DNA of 64,000 nt from VBCG01 sp044226535 (GCA_044226535.1 JBGAGT010000002.1:248001-312000); one strand, 5' to 3'. Positions 35,673-46,067 are shown, counted from the first letter of the stretch. The notes: generated by a model not told the origin, from the sequence alone. Numbers and translations are program-made.

Positions 35673-36773
35673 ATGGCGCTCTCCGCTGCGCTCCACCGCA
35701 GGCTTTGTGCGTTCCCGCTGGGGCTGGGCGGGGCTCCGCTCGGCAACCTGTTCCATGCGCTCGACGACGCGGCCGCCCGGGCGACGCTGGCGCGAGCCTG
35801 GCAGGACGGCGTGCGCTACTTCGATACCGCGCCGTTCTACGGCTTCGGCCTGTCCGAGCGGCGCGTGGGCGATGCGCTGCGCGCGCTCGGGCCTCGCGGG
35901 GACGACGAGGCGCCCGAAGCGGTCTCCGCGAAACCGTCATCCCCGCCAAAGCGGGGACCCGACGGTAACGCGTGGCCGTCGGGGAACGCCGAGGCCGCGA
36001 CACCCGTGGTCTCGACCAAGGTCGGCCGCATCCTCGTGCCCGATGGCGCGGCGCCGCGCGTGCAGCACGGCTACGTCGACACGCTGCCCTTCGTGCAGCG
36101 CTACGATTACAGCGCCGACGGCCTGCGGCGCTCGCTCGACGACAGCCTGCAGCGCATGGGGCGCGCCGCGGTCGACCTGGTGTTCGTGCACGACATCGAG
36201 CGCGCGGTGCACGGCGCCGACTACGAGGCGCGGCTCGCGGAGGTGCTCGACAGCGGCTTGCCCGCGCTCGCCGCGCTCAAGGCGCAAGGACGCATCGGCG
36301 GCTACGGCCTCGGCGTCAACGACGTCGCGGCCTGCCTCGCGGTGCTCGACCACGCCGACCTGGACGTCATCCTGATCGCCGGGCGGTACACGCTCGCCGA
36401 TCGCAGCGCCGCGGCCGAGCTCCTGCCGCGCTGCGAGGCGCGCGGCGTGACGCTCATCGCCGCGGGGCCCTTCAACTCGGGCATCCTCGCCACCGGCAGC
36501 GCGCCGCGCGACGGAAGCGTGCCCATGTTCGACTACCGTCCGGCCACGCCCGAGGTCCTGCGGCGGGTGCAGGCGATCGAGTCGCTGTGCGCCGCGCACG
36601 GCGTGCCGCTGCGCGCCGCGGCGCTGCAGTTCCCCCTTCGGCATCGCGCCGTGGGCTGCGTGCTCGCCGGCGCGCGCAGCCCCGACGAGGTGGCCGACGC
36701 GGTGGCGATGGCCCGCCATCCCGTGCCGCCGGCGTTCTGGGACGCGCTGGCGGCGCTCGACGCAGGCACATGA
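35673..36773 (+). CDS. Aldo/keto reductase, aldose 1-dehydrogenase-like, with a REP-derived insert
   Basis: The roughly 366-residue TIM-barrel oxidoreductase has the AKR tetrad: Asp and Tyr in FDTAPFYGFGLSERRVG, Lys in VSTKVGRIL and His in LVFVHDIE. It resembles L-fucose or D-threo-aldose 1-dehydrogenases, which oxidise a sugar to its lactone; the lactonase gene follows. The start at 35673 was preferred because the earlier ATG at 35655 lies inside the TGACATGTCA palindrome and has no Shine-Dalgarno. Between DALRAL and VVSTKVGR there is an extra stretch of about 35 residues encoded by a REP-like palindrome and flanking DNA (35900-36010). The frame stays open. Confidence 0.87.
   Translation: MALSAALHRRLCAFPLGLGGAPLGNLFHALDDAAARATLARAWQDGVRYFDTAPFYGFGLSERRVGDALRALGPRGDDEAPEAVSAKPSSPPKRGPDGNAWPSGNAEAATPVVSTKVGRILVPDGAAPRVQHGYVDTLPFVQRYDYSADGLRRSLDDSLQRMGRAAVDLVFVHDIERAVHGADYEARLAEVLDSGLPALAALKAQGRIGGYGLGVNDVAACLAVLDHADLDVILIAGRYTLADRSAAAELLPRCEARGVTLIAAGPFNSGILATGSAPRDGSVPMFDYRPATPEVLRRVQAIESLCAAHGVPLRAAALQFPLRHRAVGCVLAGARSPDEVADAVAMARHPVPPAFWDALAALDAGT
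35935..35963. repeat. REP-like palindrome inside the aldo/keto reductase gene
   Basis: CGTCATCCCCGC, a CAAA loop and GCGGGGACC form the family palindrome within coding sequence. In the gene's frame it reads KPSSPPKRGP. Confidence 0.8.
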
Positions 36774-36842
36774 GCGCCGCGGGACCGCTCCAAGGCGCTC
36801 GGCCCCCCGTGGGGGGAAGCGGGCGCGGCCCGGTTCCTGGGG
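36770..36842 (+). repeat. 76-base operon-junction repeat, copy C
   Basis: The element starts ATGAGCGCCGCGGGACCGC, with its TGA being the stop of the aldo/keto reductase. It has the CCCCCC/GGGGGG hairpin and ends near CTGGGGCGAC, which serves as the Shine-Dalgarno for the lactonase gene. It is about 90 percent like copies A and B in its first 50 bases, on the opposite strand. Confidence 0.8.
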
Positions 36843-36849
36843 CGACATC

Positions 36850-37707
36850 ATGAGCGTCATCATGAGCGTCGTCGACGCGCATCACCACGTGTGGCGCATC
36901 GCCCGCGGCGACTACGGCTGGCTCACGCCCGCGCTCGCGCCGATCCACCGCGACTTCGACGTCGACGACCATCGCCGCGCCGCGCCCTTCGTCGACGAGG
37001 TCGTGCTGGTGCAGGCCGCGCCCACCGTCGCCGAGACACGTTTCCTGCTCGACGCCGCACGGGCGAGCGAGGGGCGCGTCGGCGCCGTGGTGGGCTGGGC
37101 CGACCTCGACGCCGACGGCGCACCCCGCGAGATCGAAGCGCTGGCGCGCGAGCCGCTGCTCAGGAGCCTGCGCCCGATGCTGCAGGACCTTCCCGATCCT
37201 GCGTGGATCCTGCGCCCGCGCGTCGACGAGGCGCTGCGCGCCCTCGCGCCGCTGGGGCTCGCCTTCGACGCGCTGGTGACGCCGCGCGAGCTCCCGGCGC
37301 TCATCGCCATGGCGGCGCGGCACACGGAGCTCGCGATCGTGGTCGACCACGGCGCCAAGCCCGCGATCGCCGGCGGCGGGTGGGAGCCATGGGCCGCGCA
37401 GATGGCCGAGCTCGCGCGGATGCCGCACGTGCATTGCAAGCTGTCGGGTCTCGTCACCGAGGCGGGGACCGCGTGGTCGGTGTCGACGCTCGCACCCTAT
37501 GTCGAGCACCTCGCCGCCCGCTTCGGCGCCTCGCGGCTCATCTGGGGCAGCGACTGGCCGGTGGTCGAGCTCGGGGGCGGCATGGCGCGCTGGTGGGAGG
37601 CGACGCAGGCGTTGCTCGCGCCGCTCGATGCGGCGTCGCGCGCCGCCATCCTCGGCGGCAACGCGCGCCGCTTCTACCGCCTGGCAGCGGGCCCGGACGC
37701 GGTATAG
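36850..37707 (+). CDS. Amidohydrolase-2 family lactonase (L-fuconolactonase-like)
   Basis: The 285-residue protein has the metal-dependent hydrolase pattern of the amidohydrolase-2 group: DAHHHVW at the N-terminus, the His in VVDHGAKP, HCKLSG, and the Asp in WGSDWP. L-fuconolactonase and related sugar lactonases show this layout; they open the lactone made by an aldose dehydrogenase such as the preceding gene. The start region holds a duplication of ATGAGCGTC (36850 and 36862), so either ATG could be used. Confidence 0.87.
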   Translation: MSVIMSVVDAHHHVWRIARGDYGWLTPALAPIHRDFDVDDHRRAAPFVDEVVLVQAAPTVAETRFLLDAARASEGRVGAVVGWADLDADGAPREIEALAREPLLRSLRPMLQDLPDPAWILRPRVDEALRALAPLGLAFDALVTPRELPALIAMAARHTELAIVVDHGAKPAIAGGGWEPWAAQMAELARMPHVHCKLSGLVTEAGTAWSVSTLAPYVEHLAARFGASRLIWGSDWPVVELGGGMARWWEATQALLAPLDAASRAAILGGNARRFYRLAAGPDAV

Positions 37708-37755
37708 CCGGGAGCGAGCCCGCGGCGGCCTGGACCGCGCAGCGGTCCCGCAGGG

Positions 37756-38619
37756 CTACTGCGTCACGCCGCTGAAGCGCCCCTGGTCGACACAGGTGTC
37801 GCTGGTGCCGGCGACGGTCTTCCAGCGTCCCTCGATGCCGCCGTTGGAGGTGCGGCGCAGGTCGTAGACGTGCAGCGAGGTGAACGTCTGCTGGGTGTTG
37901 CCGTAGGTCGCAACAGGGATGTCGAAGGCCTTGCCGATCTGCGTCGCCGCGCCGTACATGGTGTACAGCGTCCCGTAGGGCGAGGTGACGTCGCGGAACT
38001 CGATGTACACGGTCCCCGGCGACCCGGTCTGGGTGACGATCACCTGCGAAGGCACGTAGTCGGTGCTGGCATTGCCGCTCTGGTTGCAGTCCTTCGACAG
38101 GTCCTGCACGAAGGCGCCGAGGTAGTTGCCGGAAAGCGGGATGGCGTCGAGCGAAAGGCGCTGCACCGGCGTGGTCACGTTGATGCCGTTGACGCTGAAG
38201 GTGAGCGTGCCGTGGTTGGTGTCGCTGAACACGAGGTCCATCGCCCCCGCGACCGTGGCGGTGAACAGCGACGGGTTGTAGGGCGTATGGCCGAAGTAGT
38301 CGCCGGTGACCGTGTACAGCGCCCCCTGGAAATGAGTGTCGGTCAGGCGGTACACCGTGCCGCCGAACCACAGCGGCTTGCCGTCGCCGCCGTAGTGGAA
38401 GATCTCCGTGTAGATGGCGTTGTTGCCCTGCGTCAGCGCCACCCCCCATCCGTTCTGGTCGGGGTTCGACCAGTGGTCGGTGTAGTCGACCGCCTCGGCG
38501 GCAGCGAGCGGCACCGCCAGCGGCGAGACGAGCAGGGCGCCGAGCGCCAGGGCGCGGGCGAGGTGCGCAACGTGCGCGAAGCCGCGCGCGGCGCGGTTGC
38601 TGCGGTGGGCGTGGTTCAT
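37756..38619 (-). CDS. Secreted protein of unknown function with a GWG motif
   Basis: The 287-residue protein has a signal peptide (ARALALGALLVSPLAVPLAAAEA) and a mature part rich in beta strands and in Thr, Gly, Asn and aromatic residues. The segment HWSNPDQNGWGVALTQGNN followed by YGGDGKPLWF resembles a repeat seen in many secreted proteobacterial proteins (WWxPxESGWGxxxxxxG, then YDxxGxPxWY) that has no assigned function. Two Cys (near CNQSG and DTCVD) may form a disulfide. The start at MNHAHRSN was preferred; a second ATG lies 15 bases upstream. It stands alone between convergent or independent genes. Confidence 0.7.
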   Translation of the reverse strand: MNHAHRSNRAARGFAHVAHLARALALGALLVSPLAVPLAAAEAVDYTDHWSNPDQNGWGVALTQGNNAIYTEIFHYGGDGKPLWFGGTVYRLTDTHFQGALYTVTGDYFGHTPYNPSLFTATVAGAMDLVFSDTNHGTLTFSVNGINVTTPVQRLSLDAIPLSGNYLGAFVQDLSKDCNQSGNASTDYVPSQVIVTQTGSPGTVYIEFRDVTSPYGTLYTMYGAATQIGKAFDIPVATYGNTQQTFTSLHVYDLRRTSNGGIEGRWKTVAGTSDTCVDQGRFSGVTQ

Positions 38620-38646
38620 GGCGATTCCATCCAATGGGGGAGACGG

Positions 38647-39486
38647 TCAGTAGACGTGGCGCTCGAGCTTGGCCCGATGCAGTATGGTGGTCGCAATTTC
38701 CTCGATCGACTTGGACGTCGTGTCAAGCATCGGGATGCGGTGGTGCTGCATCAGGTTCTCGGCCTCGCGCACCTCGCTGCGGCAGGTGTCGAGCGCGGCG
38801 TAGCGGCTGCCGGGGCGCCGCTCCTCGCGGATCTCGCGCAGCCGCTCGGGCTGGATGGTCAGGCCGAACAGCCGCTCCTTGAACGGCAGCACCGACTTCG
38901 GCAGGCGGCGGTCGGCGAAGTCGTCGGGCGTCAGCGGGAAGTTGGCGGCGCGCACCCCGAACTGCAGCGCGAGGTACAGCGAGGTCGGCGTCTTGCCGCA
39001 GCGCGACACGCCCATCAGGATGACCTGCGCCTGGTCGAGCTCGCGCGTCGTCGCGCCGTCGTCGTGCGACTGCGTGAAGTTGATCGCCTCCATGCGCATG
39101 AAGTAGTCGTGGAGGTTGGCGAGGCCGTGCGAGCGCCCGGCGGCGTGCACGCTGGGGACGCCGAACTCCTGCTCCAGCGGCGTGAGGAACATCTTGAACA
39201 GGTCGAGGGTCAGCGCCTGCACGTCGCGGTGGATCGACGCGCTCATGGCGTCGTCGACGATGGAGCTGAAGACGATGGGCCGCCGGTTCTCCTGCGCGGC
39301 GACGGCATTGATCTCCTGCACGGCCTCGGCGATGCGCTCCGGCGTGTCCACGAAGGGCATGGTCACGCGGCGGAAGCGGATCTTGTCGAACTGCGAGAGG
39401 AGGCTGTTGCCGAGCACCTCGGCGGTGATGCCCGTGCGATCGGACAGGAAGAACACCGTGCGGTGGTCGTCCTCCCCCGTCACCAT
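38647..39486 (-). CDS. ppsR: PEP synthase regulatory kinase/pyrophosphorylase
   Basis: The 279-residue protein is a DUF299 family member. It switches PEP synthase off by ADP-dependent phosphorylation of a Thr and on again by phosphate-dependent removal. The N-terminal TVFFLSDRTGITAEVLGNSLL and the P-loop MGVSRCGKTPTSLYLA are diagnostic. The target gene ppsA lies 1.7 kb away at 41137 on the other strand, with two genes between, a common separated-pair arrangement in betaproteobacteria. Confidence 0.94.
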   Translation of the reverse strand: MVTGEDDHRTVFFLSDRTGITAEVLGNSLLSQFDKIRFRRVTMPFVDTPERIAEAVQEINAVAAQENRRPIVFSSIVDDAMSASIHRDVQALTLDLFKMFLTPLEQEFGVPSVHAAGRSHGLANLHDYFMRMEAINFTQSHDDGATTRELDQAQVILMGVSRCGKTPTSLYLALQFGVRAANFPLTPDDFADRRLPKSVLPFKERLFGLTIQPERLREIREERRPGSRYAALDTCRSEVREAENLMQHHRIPMLDTTSKSIEEIATTILHRAKLERHVY

Positions 39487-39529
39487 GCGCCCCCGGACCG
39501 TGCGAGGCCCCGCACCGGCTCGAAGAAGC

Positions 39530-40360
39530 TCACCACGCGCTCCACACCGGCTCGAGCCCCTCGGGCAGCGGCATCACGCAGCCCACGTCGACGAAGCTCT
39601 CGTCGGGGGCGTGGAAGTCGGAACCCGCCGAGGCCTTGAGGCCCGCGGCGCGCGTCAGCGCCGCGAACTCGCCGATCTGCTCGCGGGTGTGCGCCGAGGT
39701 GACGACCTCGATCGCGGCGCCGCCCAGCTCGCGGAACCCGGCGATGAGCGCGCGCATGTCGCGCTTGCCGAAGCGGTAGCGCCCGGGGTGCGCGAGCACC
39801 GCGTCGCCGCCGGCCGCGCGGATCCAGCCGATGGCCTCGCCGAGCTCGGGCCAGGCGTGCGGCACGAAGCCCGGCTTGCCGCGCACCAGGTAGTGCTTGA
39901 AGCAGCTCTGGGTGTCGCGCGCCGCGCCTTTCTCGACCAGGGCGCGGGCGAAGTGCGCGCGCGAAATGAGCTCGTCGTTGCCGGCGAGCTCGCGTGCGCG
40001 CTCGTAGGTGCCGGGGATGCCGGCTTCCGCCAGCGATTCGCTGATGCGCCGCGCCCGCGCGTCGCGCCCGCGGCGGATGCCGGCCAGCGCCTCGCGGAAC
40101 TGAGTGTCCTCCGTGTCGATGCGCAGCCCGACCACGTGCAGCGTCTCGTCCTGGTAGCTGACCGACACCTCGACGCCGGCCACGAACTCTATGCCCAACG
40201 CCGCGGCCGCCTCGCGGGCCTCGGCATTCCCGCCGATTTCGTCGTGGTCGGTGAGGGCGAGGACATCGAGCCCGTTGCCATGGGCGCGCGCCACCACCTC
40301 GGCGGGGGGCAATACTCCGTCCGACCAGGTCGAATGGCAGTGCAGGTCGTAGCGGCGCAC
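39530..40360 (-). CDS. PHP-domain phosphoesterase (RNase AM / nucleoside bisphosphate phosphatase-like)
   Basis: The 276-residue protein has all metal-binding PHP motifs: DLHCHSTWSDG, LTDHDEIGG, the FVAGVEVSV Glu, SRAHFARAL, VLAHPGRY and SDFHAP. It matches the YciV/TrpH group, whose E. coli member trims 5' ends of RNA (RNase AM) and whose other members remove a 3' phosphate from nucleoside 3',5'-bisphosphates. It starts the minus-strand unit that continues into ppsR 43 bases on. The homologue is often found next to a YciO-type gene, not seen here. Confidence 0.9.
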   Translation of the reverse strand: MRRYDLHCHSTWSDGVLPPAEVVARAHGNGLDVLALTDHDEIGGNAEAREAAAALGIEFVAGVEVSVSYQDETLHVVGLRIDTEDTQFREALAGIRRGRDARARRISESLAEAGIPGTYERARELAGNDELISRAHFARALVEKGAARDTQSCFKHYLVRGKPGFVPHAWPELGEAIGWIRAAGGDAVLAHPGRYRFGKRDMRALIAGFRELGGAAIEVVTSAHTREQIGEFAALTRAAGLKASAGSDFHAPDESFVDVGCVMPLPEGLEPVWSAW

Positions 40361-40565
40361 GTGCGGCGGCTCCCGGGCAAGTTTGCATGAATTTTAGCAA
40401 GCCGCCGCCCCGAAGCTCTTGAGGCAACGTTCGTTTTCACGGGAAATCCAACATCAGGCGTGGCAAATCCCGCATTCCGCCCGATGGTCCTTGCATCGCG
40501 GCGGGGAAAGGTCAAAAATATGCCATTGGGATAGCTACCGGTATCGTCGTCAAACCGCCTGCGCC
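40361..40565. other. Intergenic region between divergent PHP and HTH genes
   Basis: This 205-base region is clearly less GC-rich than its surroundings and separates divergent genes. I see TTGCAT and AAAAAT 17 bases apart (40491-40520) as a weak plus-strand promoter and an AACGTTCGTT stretch at 40425, but no firm operator. An open frame crosses it from 40419, but no ribosome-binding site or domain supports coding there. Confidence 0.4.
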
Positions 40566-40958
40566 GTGAAACTCCTCGAACGCGTACTCAACCCCCGCGA
40601 GATCCGCCGCCGCCTGGGACTCAACCAAGAGCAGTTCTGGACGCAGATCGGCGTGACGCAAAGCGGCGGCTCGCGCTACGAGAGCGGGCGCGAGATGCCC
40701 AAGCCGGTGCGCGAGCTCCTGCGCCTCGTGCACGTGGAGCAGGTGGACCTGTCGCAGGTGAAGCGCTCGGACTTCGAGATCATCGCCTACCTGCGCGAGT
40801 CGCATCCCGACCTGTACCGCAGCCTGCGGCGCGCCGTGCGCAACCGCCACCGCCCGCCGGCCGAAGCCTCCACGCACACCCTGGCCGGCCTCGACGGCGA
40901 CGACGCGGAGTTCGAACCCCAGCCCCAGCCCCAGCCCGAACGCAACGCGGGGGATTGA
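40566..40958 (+). CDS. Small helix-turn-helix DNA-binding protein
   Basis: The 130-residue protein begins at GTG 40566 (VKLLERVLNPREIRRRLGLNQ) and has a helix-turn-helix of the Cro/C1 kind (residues 8-45, NQEQFWTQIGVTQSGGSRYESGR), followed by the conserved MPKPVRELLRLVHVEQVDL. This family is widespread in betaproteobacteria without a known target. The tail is acidic with a QPQPQPQP repeat. ppsA follows on the same strand, so it might regulate gluconeogenesis, but nothing direct shows this. Confidence 0.8.
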   Translation: MKLLERVLNPREIRRRLGLNQEQFWTQIGVTQSGGSRYESGREMPKPVRELLRLVHVEQVDLSQVKRSDFEIIAYLRESHPDLYRSLRRAVRNRHRPPAEASTHTLAGLDGDDAEFEPQPQPQPERNAGD

Positions 40959-41071
40959 CCGTCACGGTCGATCGCGGGATGGCGGCAGCAGCGTCGCGCG
41001 CGACGAGCTTGCGCCCGCGTGTCCTGCCCCCGCCGTTTTTGTGCGCTGCAAGAGAAGCTCCCCGCGACAGG

Positions 41072-41077
41072 TAAAAT
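41072..41077 (+). promoter_or_regulatory. Candidate -10 box of ppsA
   Basis: TAAAAT lies 60 bases before the ppsA start and is followed by a CCCCG/CGGGG hairpin (41080-41096). No clear -35 is seen. Confidence 0.4.
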
Positions 41078-41136
41078 GCCCCGAACCGCGCGGGGCCCGG
41101 CCACGCGCATCCGACATGGGCTTCGGGGGATACGGG

Positions 41137-43515
<2,379 letters not shown>

Positions 43516-43582
43516 ACCGCCCGCACGGCCATCGTCCATCCGGGCGATGGCACGGCCCGCAGGGGCACGCGATGCTTGCGGC

Positions 43583-44095
43583 ATGCACCGACCCCCGCCG
43601 CTGCGCGTCGACCTCGCGCCTTCGCGCAGCCTTCGGGCGTTCGTCGTGCTGACGCACGGCGCGACGCTTGCGATCGTGCCGTTCCTTCCGCTTGGCCTGC
43701 TGGGGCAGGCCTCGCTGGCGCTGCTGGTGATCGCGCTGGGGCTCAAGGCCTGGCAGCGCGAGCTGCCCGCCGCGCTGGTCGTGCGCCTCGACGGCACGCT
43801 CGCCTTGCTGGGGCGCGACGGCAGCTCGACCGAGGCCACGCTGCGCAACGGCGGTTATTGCAGCCCGGCGCTGGTGTCCATCGTCTACCGGCCGCTGGGG
43901 ATGCCGCGATGGCGGCCTTCGCGGGTCCTCGCCGTGTTGCCGGACATGGTGGCCGCCGACGAGCATCGGCGGCTGCGCGTGTGGCTCGGCTACTCGAGGA
44001 GCGACGACGACGCCGGCGAGCCCGCGAGCCAGGCCCGCGCGTCGAACAACGCGGCGCTGTCGGCCTTGGACTGTCGCGCGATCAGGTCGAGGTAA
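43583..44095 (+). CDS. YgfX-like small membrane protein
   Basis: The 170-residue protein starts LRVDLAPSRSLRAFVVLTHGATLAIVPFLPL and has two close transmembrane helices at about residues 20-60, then a beta-rich segment (ELPAALVVRLDGTLALLGRDG, VYRPLGMPRWRPSRVLAVLPD). This is the layout of the YgfX/CptA family, whose E. coli member was described as a membrane-bound toxin that disturbs cytoskeleton proteins. No SdhE-type partner is adjacent. Its last 106 bases overlap the 3' end of the opposite-strand SDR gene, so part of the C-terminus (after WLGYSRS) may be non-conserved. Confidence 0.65.
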   Translation: MHRPPPLRVDLAPSRSLRAFVVLTHGATLAIVPFLPLGLLGQASLALLVIALGLKAWQRELPAALVVRLDGTLALLGRDGSSTEATLRNGGYCSPALVSIVYRPLGMPRWRPSRVLAVLPDMVAADEHRRLRVWLGYSRSDDDAGEPASQARASNNAALSALDCRAIRSR

Positions 44096-44793
44096 AGCGG
44101 CACGAGGCGCTCCGGCTCGGGGAGTGCGAGGCGATCCTCGGCGGGGTGCGACTGCCCGCGCAGGGGGCTGCGGATCGGGCCTGGCACCACGGCGTTGACG
44201 CGCAGGTTGGCGCGGTTTTCCCACTCGTCGGCGAGCTCGCGGCACAGCGCCGCCACGCCGGCCTTGGTGACCGCGTAGCCGCCCCAGTAGGCGCGCGGCT
44301 CGATGCCGCGATCGTCGAGGGTGAACACCACGCTCGCGTCGGGCGCCCGCGAGAGCAGCGGCATCAGCGCGCGGGTGAGGCCCATCGGTGCCGCGACATT
44401 GACGCGCAGCAGCGCGAGCCAGTTGTCGAAGGACTGGTGCTCGATGGGCCCCAGCGAGCCCAGCATCGCCGCGGTGTGCACGATGGCGTCGAGGCGCTTG
44501 AACTGCGCTTCCAGCGCGCTCGCCACGTTGGCGAAATCGGAAGCCTCGGCCTTGGCGAAGTCGAGCGGCAGGATCACCGGCTCGGCATGGCCCGCGCCGA
44601 CGATCTCGTCGTACAGGGATTCGAGCTTGCGCACGATGCGGCCGTGCAGCACCACCGTCGCGCCGGCCGCCGCGCAGGCGCGGGCGAGGGGGGCGCCGAG
44701 GCCGCCGGTGGCGCCGGTGACGAAAATCACGCGCCCAGCGAGCTCGGGCGCGGCAGCCGTACGGGAGGTGGTGGGTGGAAGGGCAGCGCTCAT
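43990..44793 (-). CDS. YciK-like short-chain dehydrogenase/reductase
   Basis: The 267-residue SDR has the NAD(P)-binding TGATGGLGAPLARACA, the NVAAPMGLTRALMPLL region and the active-site YAVTKAGVAALC, and its overall sequence matches the YciK group of uncharacterised oxidoreductases. The Ser usually found before the Tyr is replaced by a TLDDRG stretch, as in other YciK proteins. The start lies about 85 bases from the divergent tRNA-Ala. The 3' end overlaps the YgfX-like gene tail-to-tail. Confidence 0.88.
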   Translation of the reverse strand: MSAALPPTTSRTAAAPELAGRVIFVTGATGGLGAPLARACAAAGATVVLHGRIVRKLESLYDEIVGAGHAEPVILPLDFAKAEASDFANVASALEAQFKRLDAIVHTAAMLGSLGPIEHQSFDNWLALLRVNVAAPMGLTRALMPLLSRAPDASVVFTLDDRGIEPRAYWGGYAVTKAGVAALCRELADEWENRANLRVNAVVPGPIRSPLRGQSHPAEDRLALPEPERLVPLYLDLIARQSKADSAALFDARAWLAGSPASSSLLE

Positions 44794-44834
44794 GGCGTTG
44801 CGATCATAGCCGTACCGCCCATGTATTCAGCGGT

Positions 44835-44864
44835 TTGCAGCGCGTTCCCGCGTTCGCGTATAAT
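44835..44864 (+). promoter_or_regulatory. Promoter of the tRNA-Ala/tRNA-Glu unit
   Basis: TTGCAG (44835-44840) and a perfect TATAAT (44859-44864) are 18 bases apart and end 14 bases before the tRNA-Ala 5' end. Confidence 0.75.
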
Positions 44865-44878
44865 CGCAAATTCGCCGT

Positions 44879-44954
<76 letters not shown>

Positions 44955-45019
44955 ATCGCTTTACCGCGCGGGAAATCTCAGGCCCGCCACAGAAGTAGGT
45001 CGAGCAGCACGTAAGCTAG

Positions 45020-45095
45020 GTCCCCATCGTCTAGAGGCCTAGGACACTGCCCTTTCACGGCGGCGACAGGGGTTCGAATCCCCTTGGGGACGCCA
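45020..45095 (+). tRNA. tRNA-Glu (anticodon TTC)
   Basis: The 76-base gene has acceptor GTCCCCA paired with TGGGGAC, the anticodon loop CTTTCAC with anticodon TTC, the T-arm sequence GGTTCGAATCC and an encoded CCA. It follows tRNA-Ala after 65 bases and is probably co-transcribed with it. Confidence 0.97.
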
Positions 45096-45114
45096 ACCAA
45101 ATCGATTGGTTGGC
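45092..45114 (+). terminator. Terminator-like hairpin after tRNA-Glu
   Basis: GCCAACCAA and TTGGTTGGC form a perfect 9-base stem with an ATCGA loop; the left arm includes the tRNA CCA end. Only a weak T-containing stretch (TTCATCCT) follows. Confidence 0.55.
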
Positions 45115-45161
45115 TTCATCCTGGTACCGAAGAAATCCGGGGTGCCGAAAAATCCGTCGCG

Positions 45162-46067
45162 TTACATCTGCGTGACCGCATAGCCGTCGCTTGCAAGCAT
45201 GCGCAAGAGATTGTCCGGCCCGACGGTATGCGCGGCTCCCACGACCACGAACACGGGTTTGCCTCCGAGGCCGAGCCTGGCCTCGAGCAGGCCGGCCCAG
45301 CGAGCGTTTCGCCTGGCGACGATCGCAGCGTATAGCTCGGGGCTGCCACGGAACTGAAGGGCCGGCGAGTCGACCTCCCCGGTTCGCCAGGCAAGCACCG
45401 CTGCGGCGCGTGCCTGCTCGCGTTCAGGCGCTGGCCGGGATGCCGAACGTGCCGAACTCATCAGCCATTCGACCTCCAGGGCCCGGGGAAGATCGCCAAA
45501 CAGCTCGAGCTGTTCGGCAAGCCTTTCGACGGGTGTAACGGTGAGGTGCCGCGCCTTCGCCAGGCGCAGGAACTGGGCAATCTCCTGCTGCTGCGGGTCG
45601 CAACCGAGGGTCCTGTTCGTGACGTCGATCAGCGTGAGCGCAGCGTACCAGGGGCGCATTCGCTGCAACGCGTTGGCATCGACGGACAGGTTGTCCAGAG
45701 CGTCCGCAACCTTCCGGGCCTCGCCCTTATCGAGAACGCCGGCCAAATTTTTCGATGCAGGCAGGAGCGCGTATTGCCGCGCAAGCGCTTGGGCGGTCTG
45801 GGGATCGGACGCGTCATTTCCCTCCACGACCAACTCTCCAGACGCGTCGAATGCGCGGTACAGCGGTGCCGGCAGCGGCAGGTCGGAAGGCGTCAAGAGC
45901 CCGGTGTCACCGGCGACAAACATCACCCGCGTTGGAGAAGTCACCTTCCACAGCAACGTCCTGGAGCTCGCTTGCGCCTGGGCAGTGCCTGCCGACGATG
46001 CGCATAGCGCGAGCACGAGGATCGACCAACGGACGAGGGCAGCGAACATGCTTGAACTATATGCCAT
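45162..46067 (-). CDS. TraB/GumN-family secreted protein
   Basis: The 301-residue protein has a signal peptide (MFAALVRWSILVLALCASSA, cleavage near AQAQA) and a TraB/GumN domain: LLWKVTSPTRVMFVAGDTG, a central helical region with one Cys, and the C-terminal VFVVVGAAHTVGPDNLLRML. The family is thought to be related to Tiki-like metalloproteases; the usual GxxH motif near the N-terminus is GDTG here and has no His, so activity is doubtful. The start at MAYSSS was chosen; an alternative is MFAALVR 18 bases later. Confidence 0.85.
   Translation of the reverse strand: MAYSSSMFAALVRWSILVLALCASSAGTAQAQASSRTLLWKVTSPTRVMFVAGDTGLLTPSDLPLPAPLYRAFDASGELVVEGNDASDPQTAQALARQYALLPASKNLAGVLDKGEARKVADALDNLSVDANALQRMRPWYAALTLIDVTNRTLGCDPQQQEIAQFLRLAKARHLTVTPVERLAEQLELFGDLPRALEVEWLMSSARSASRPAPEREQARAAAVLAWRTGEVDSPALQFRGSPELYAAIVARRNARWAGLLEARLGLGGKPVFVVVGAAHTVGPDNLLRMLASDGYAVTQM

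Noticed and set aside
40419..40565. Extended N-terminus for the small HTH protein
   Set aside because: The first 49 residues have no Shine-Dalgarno or domain and read through a lower-GC promoter-like region; the family normally begins at the KLLERV position used here.
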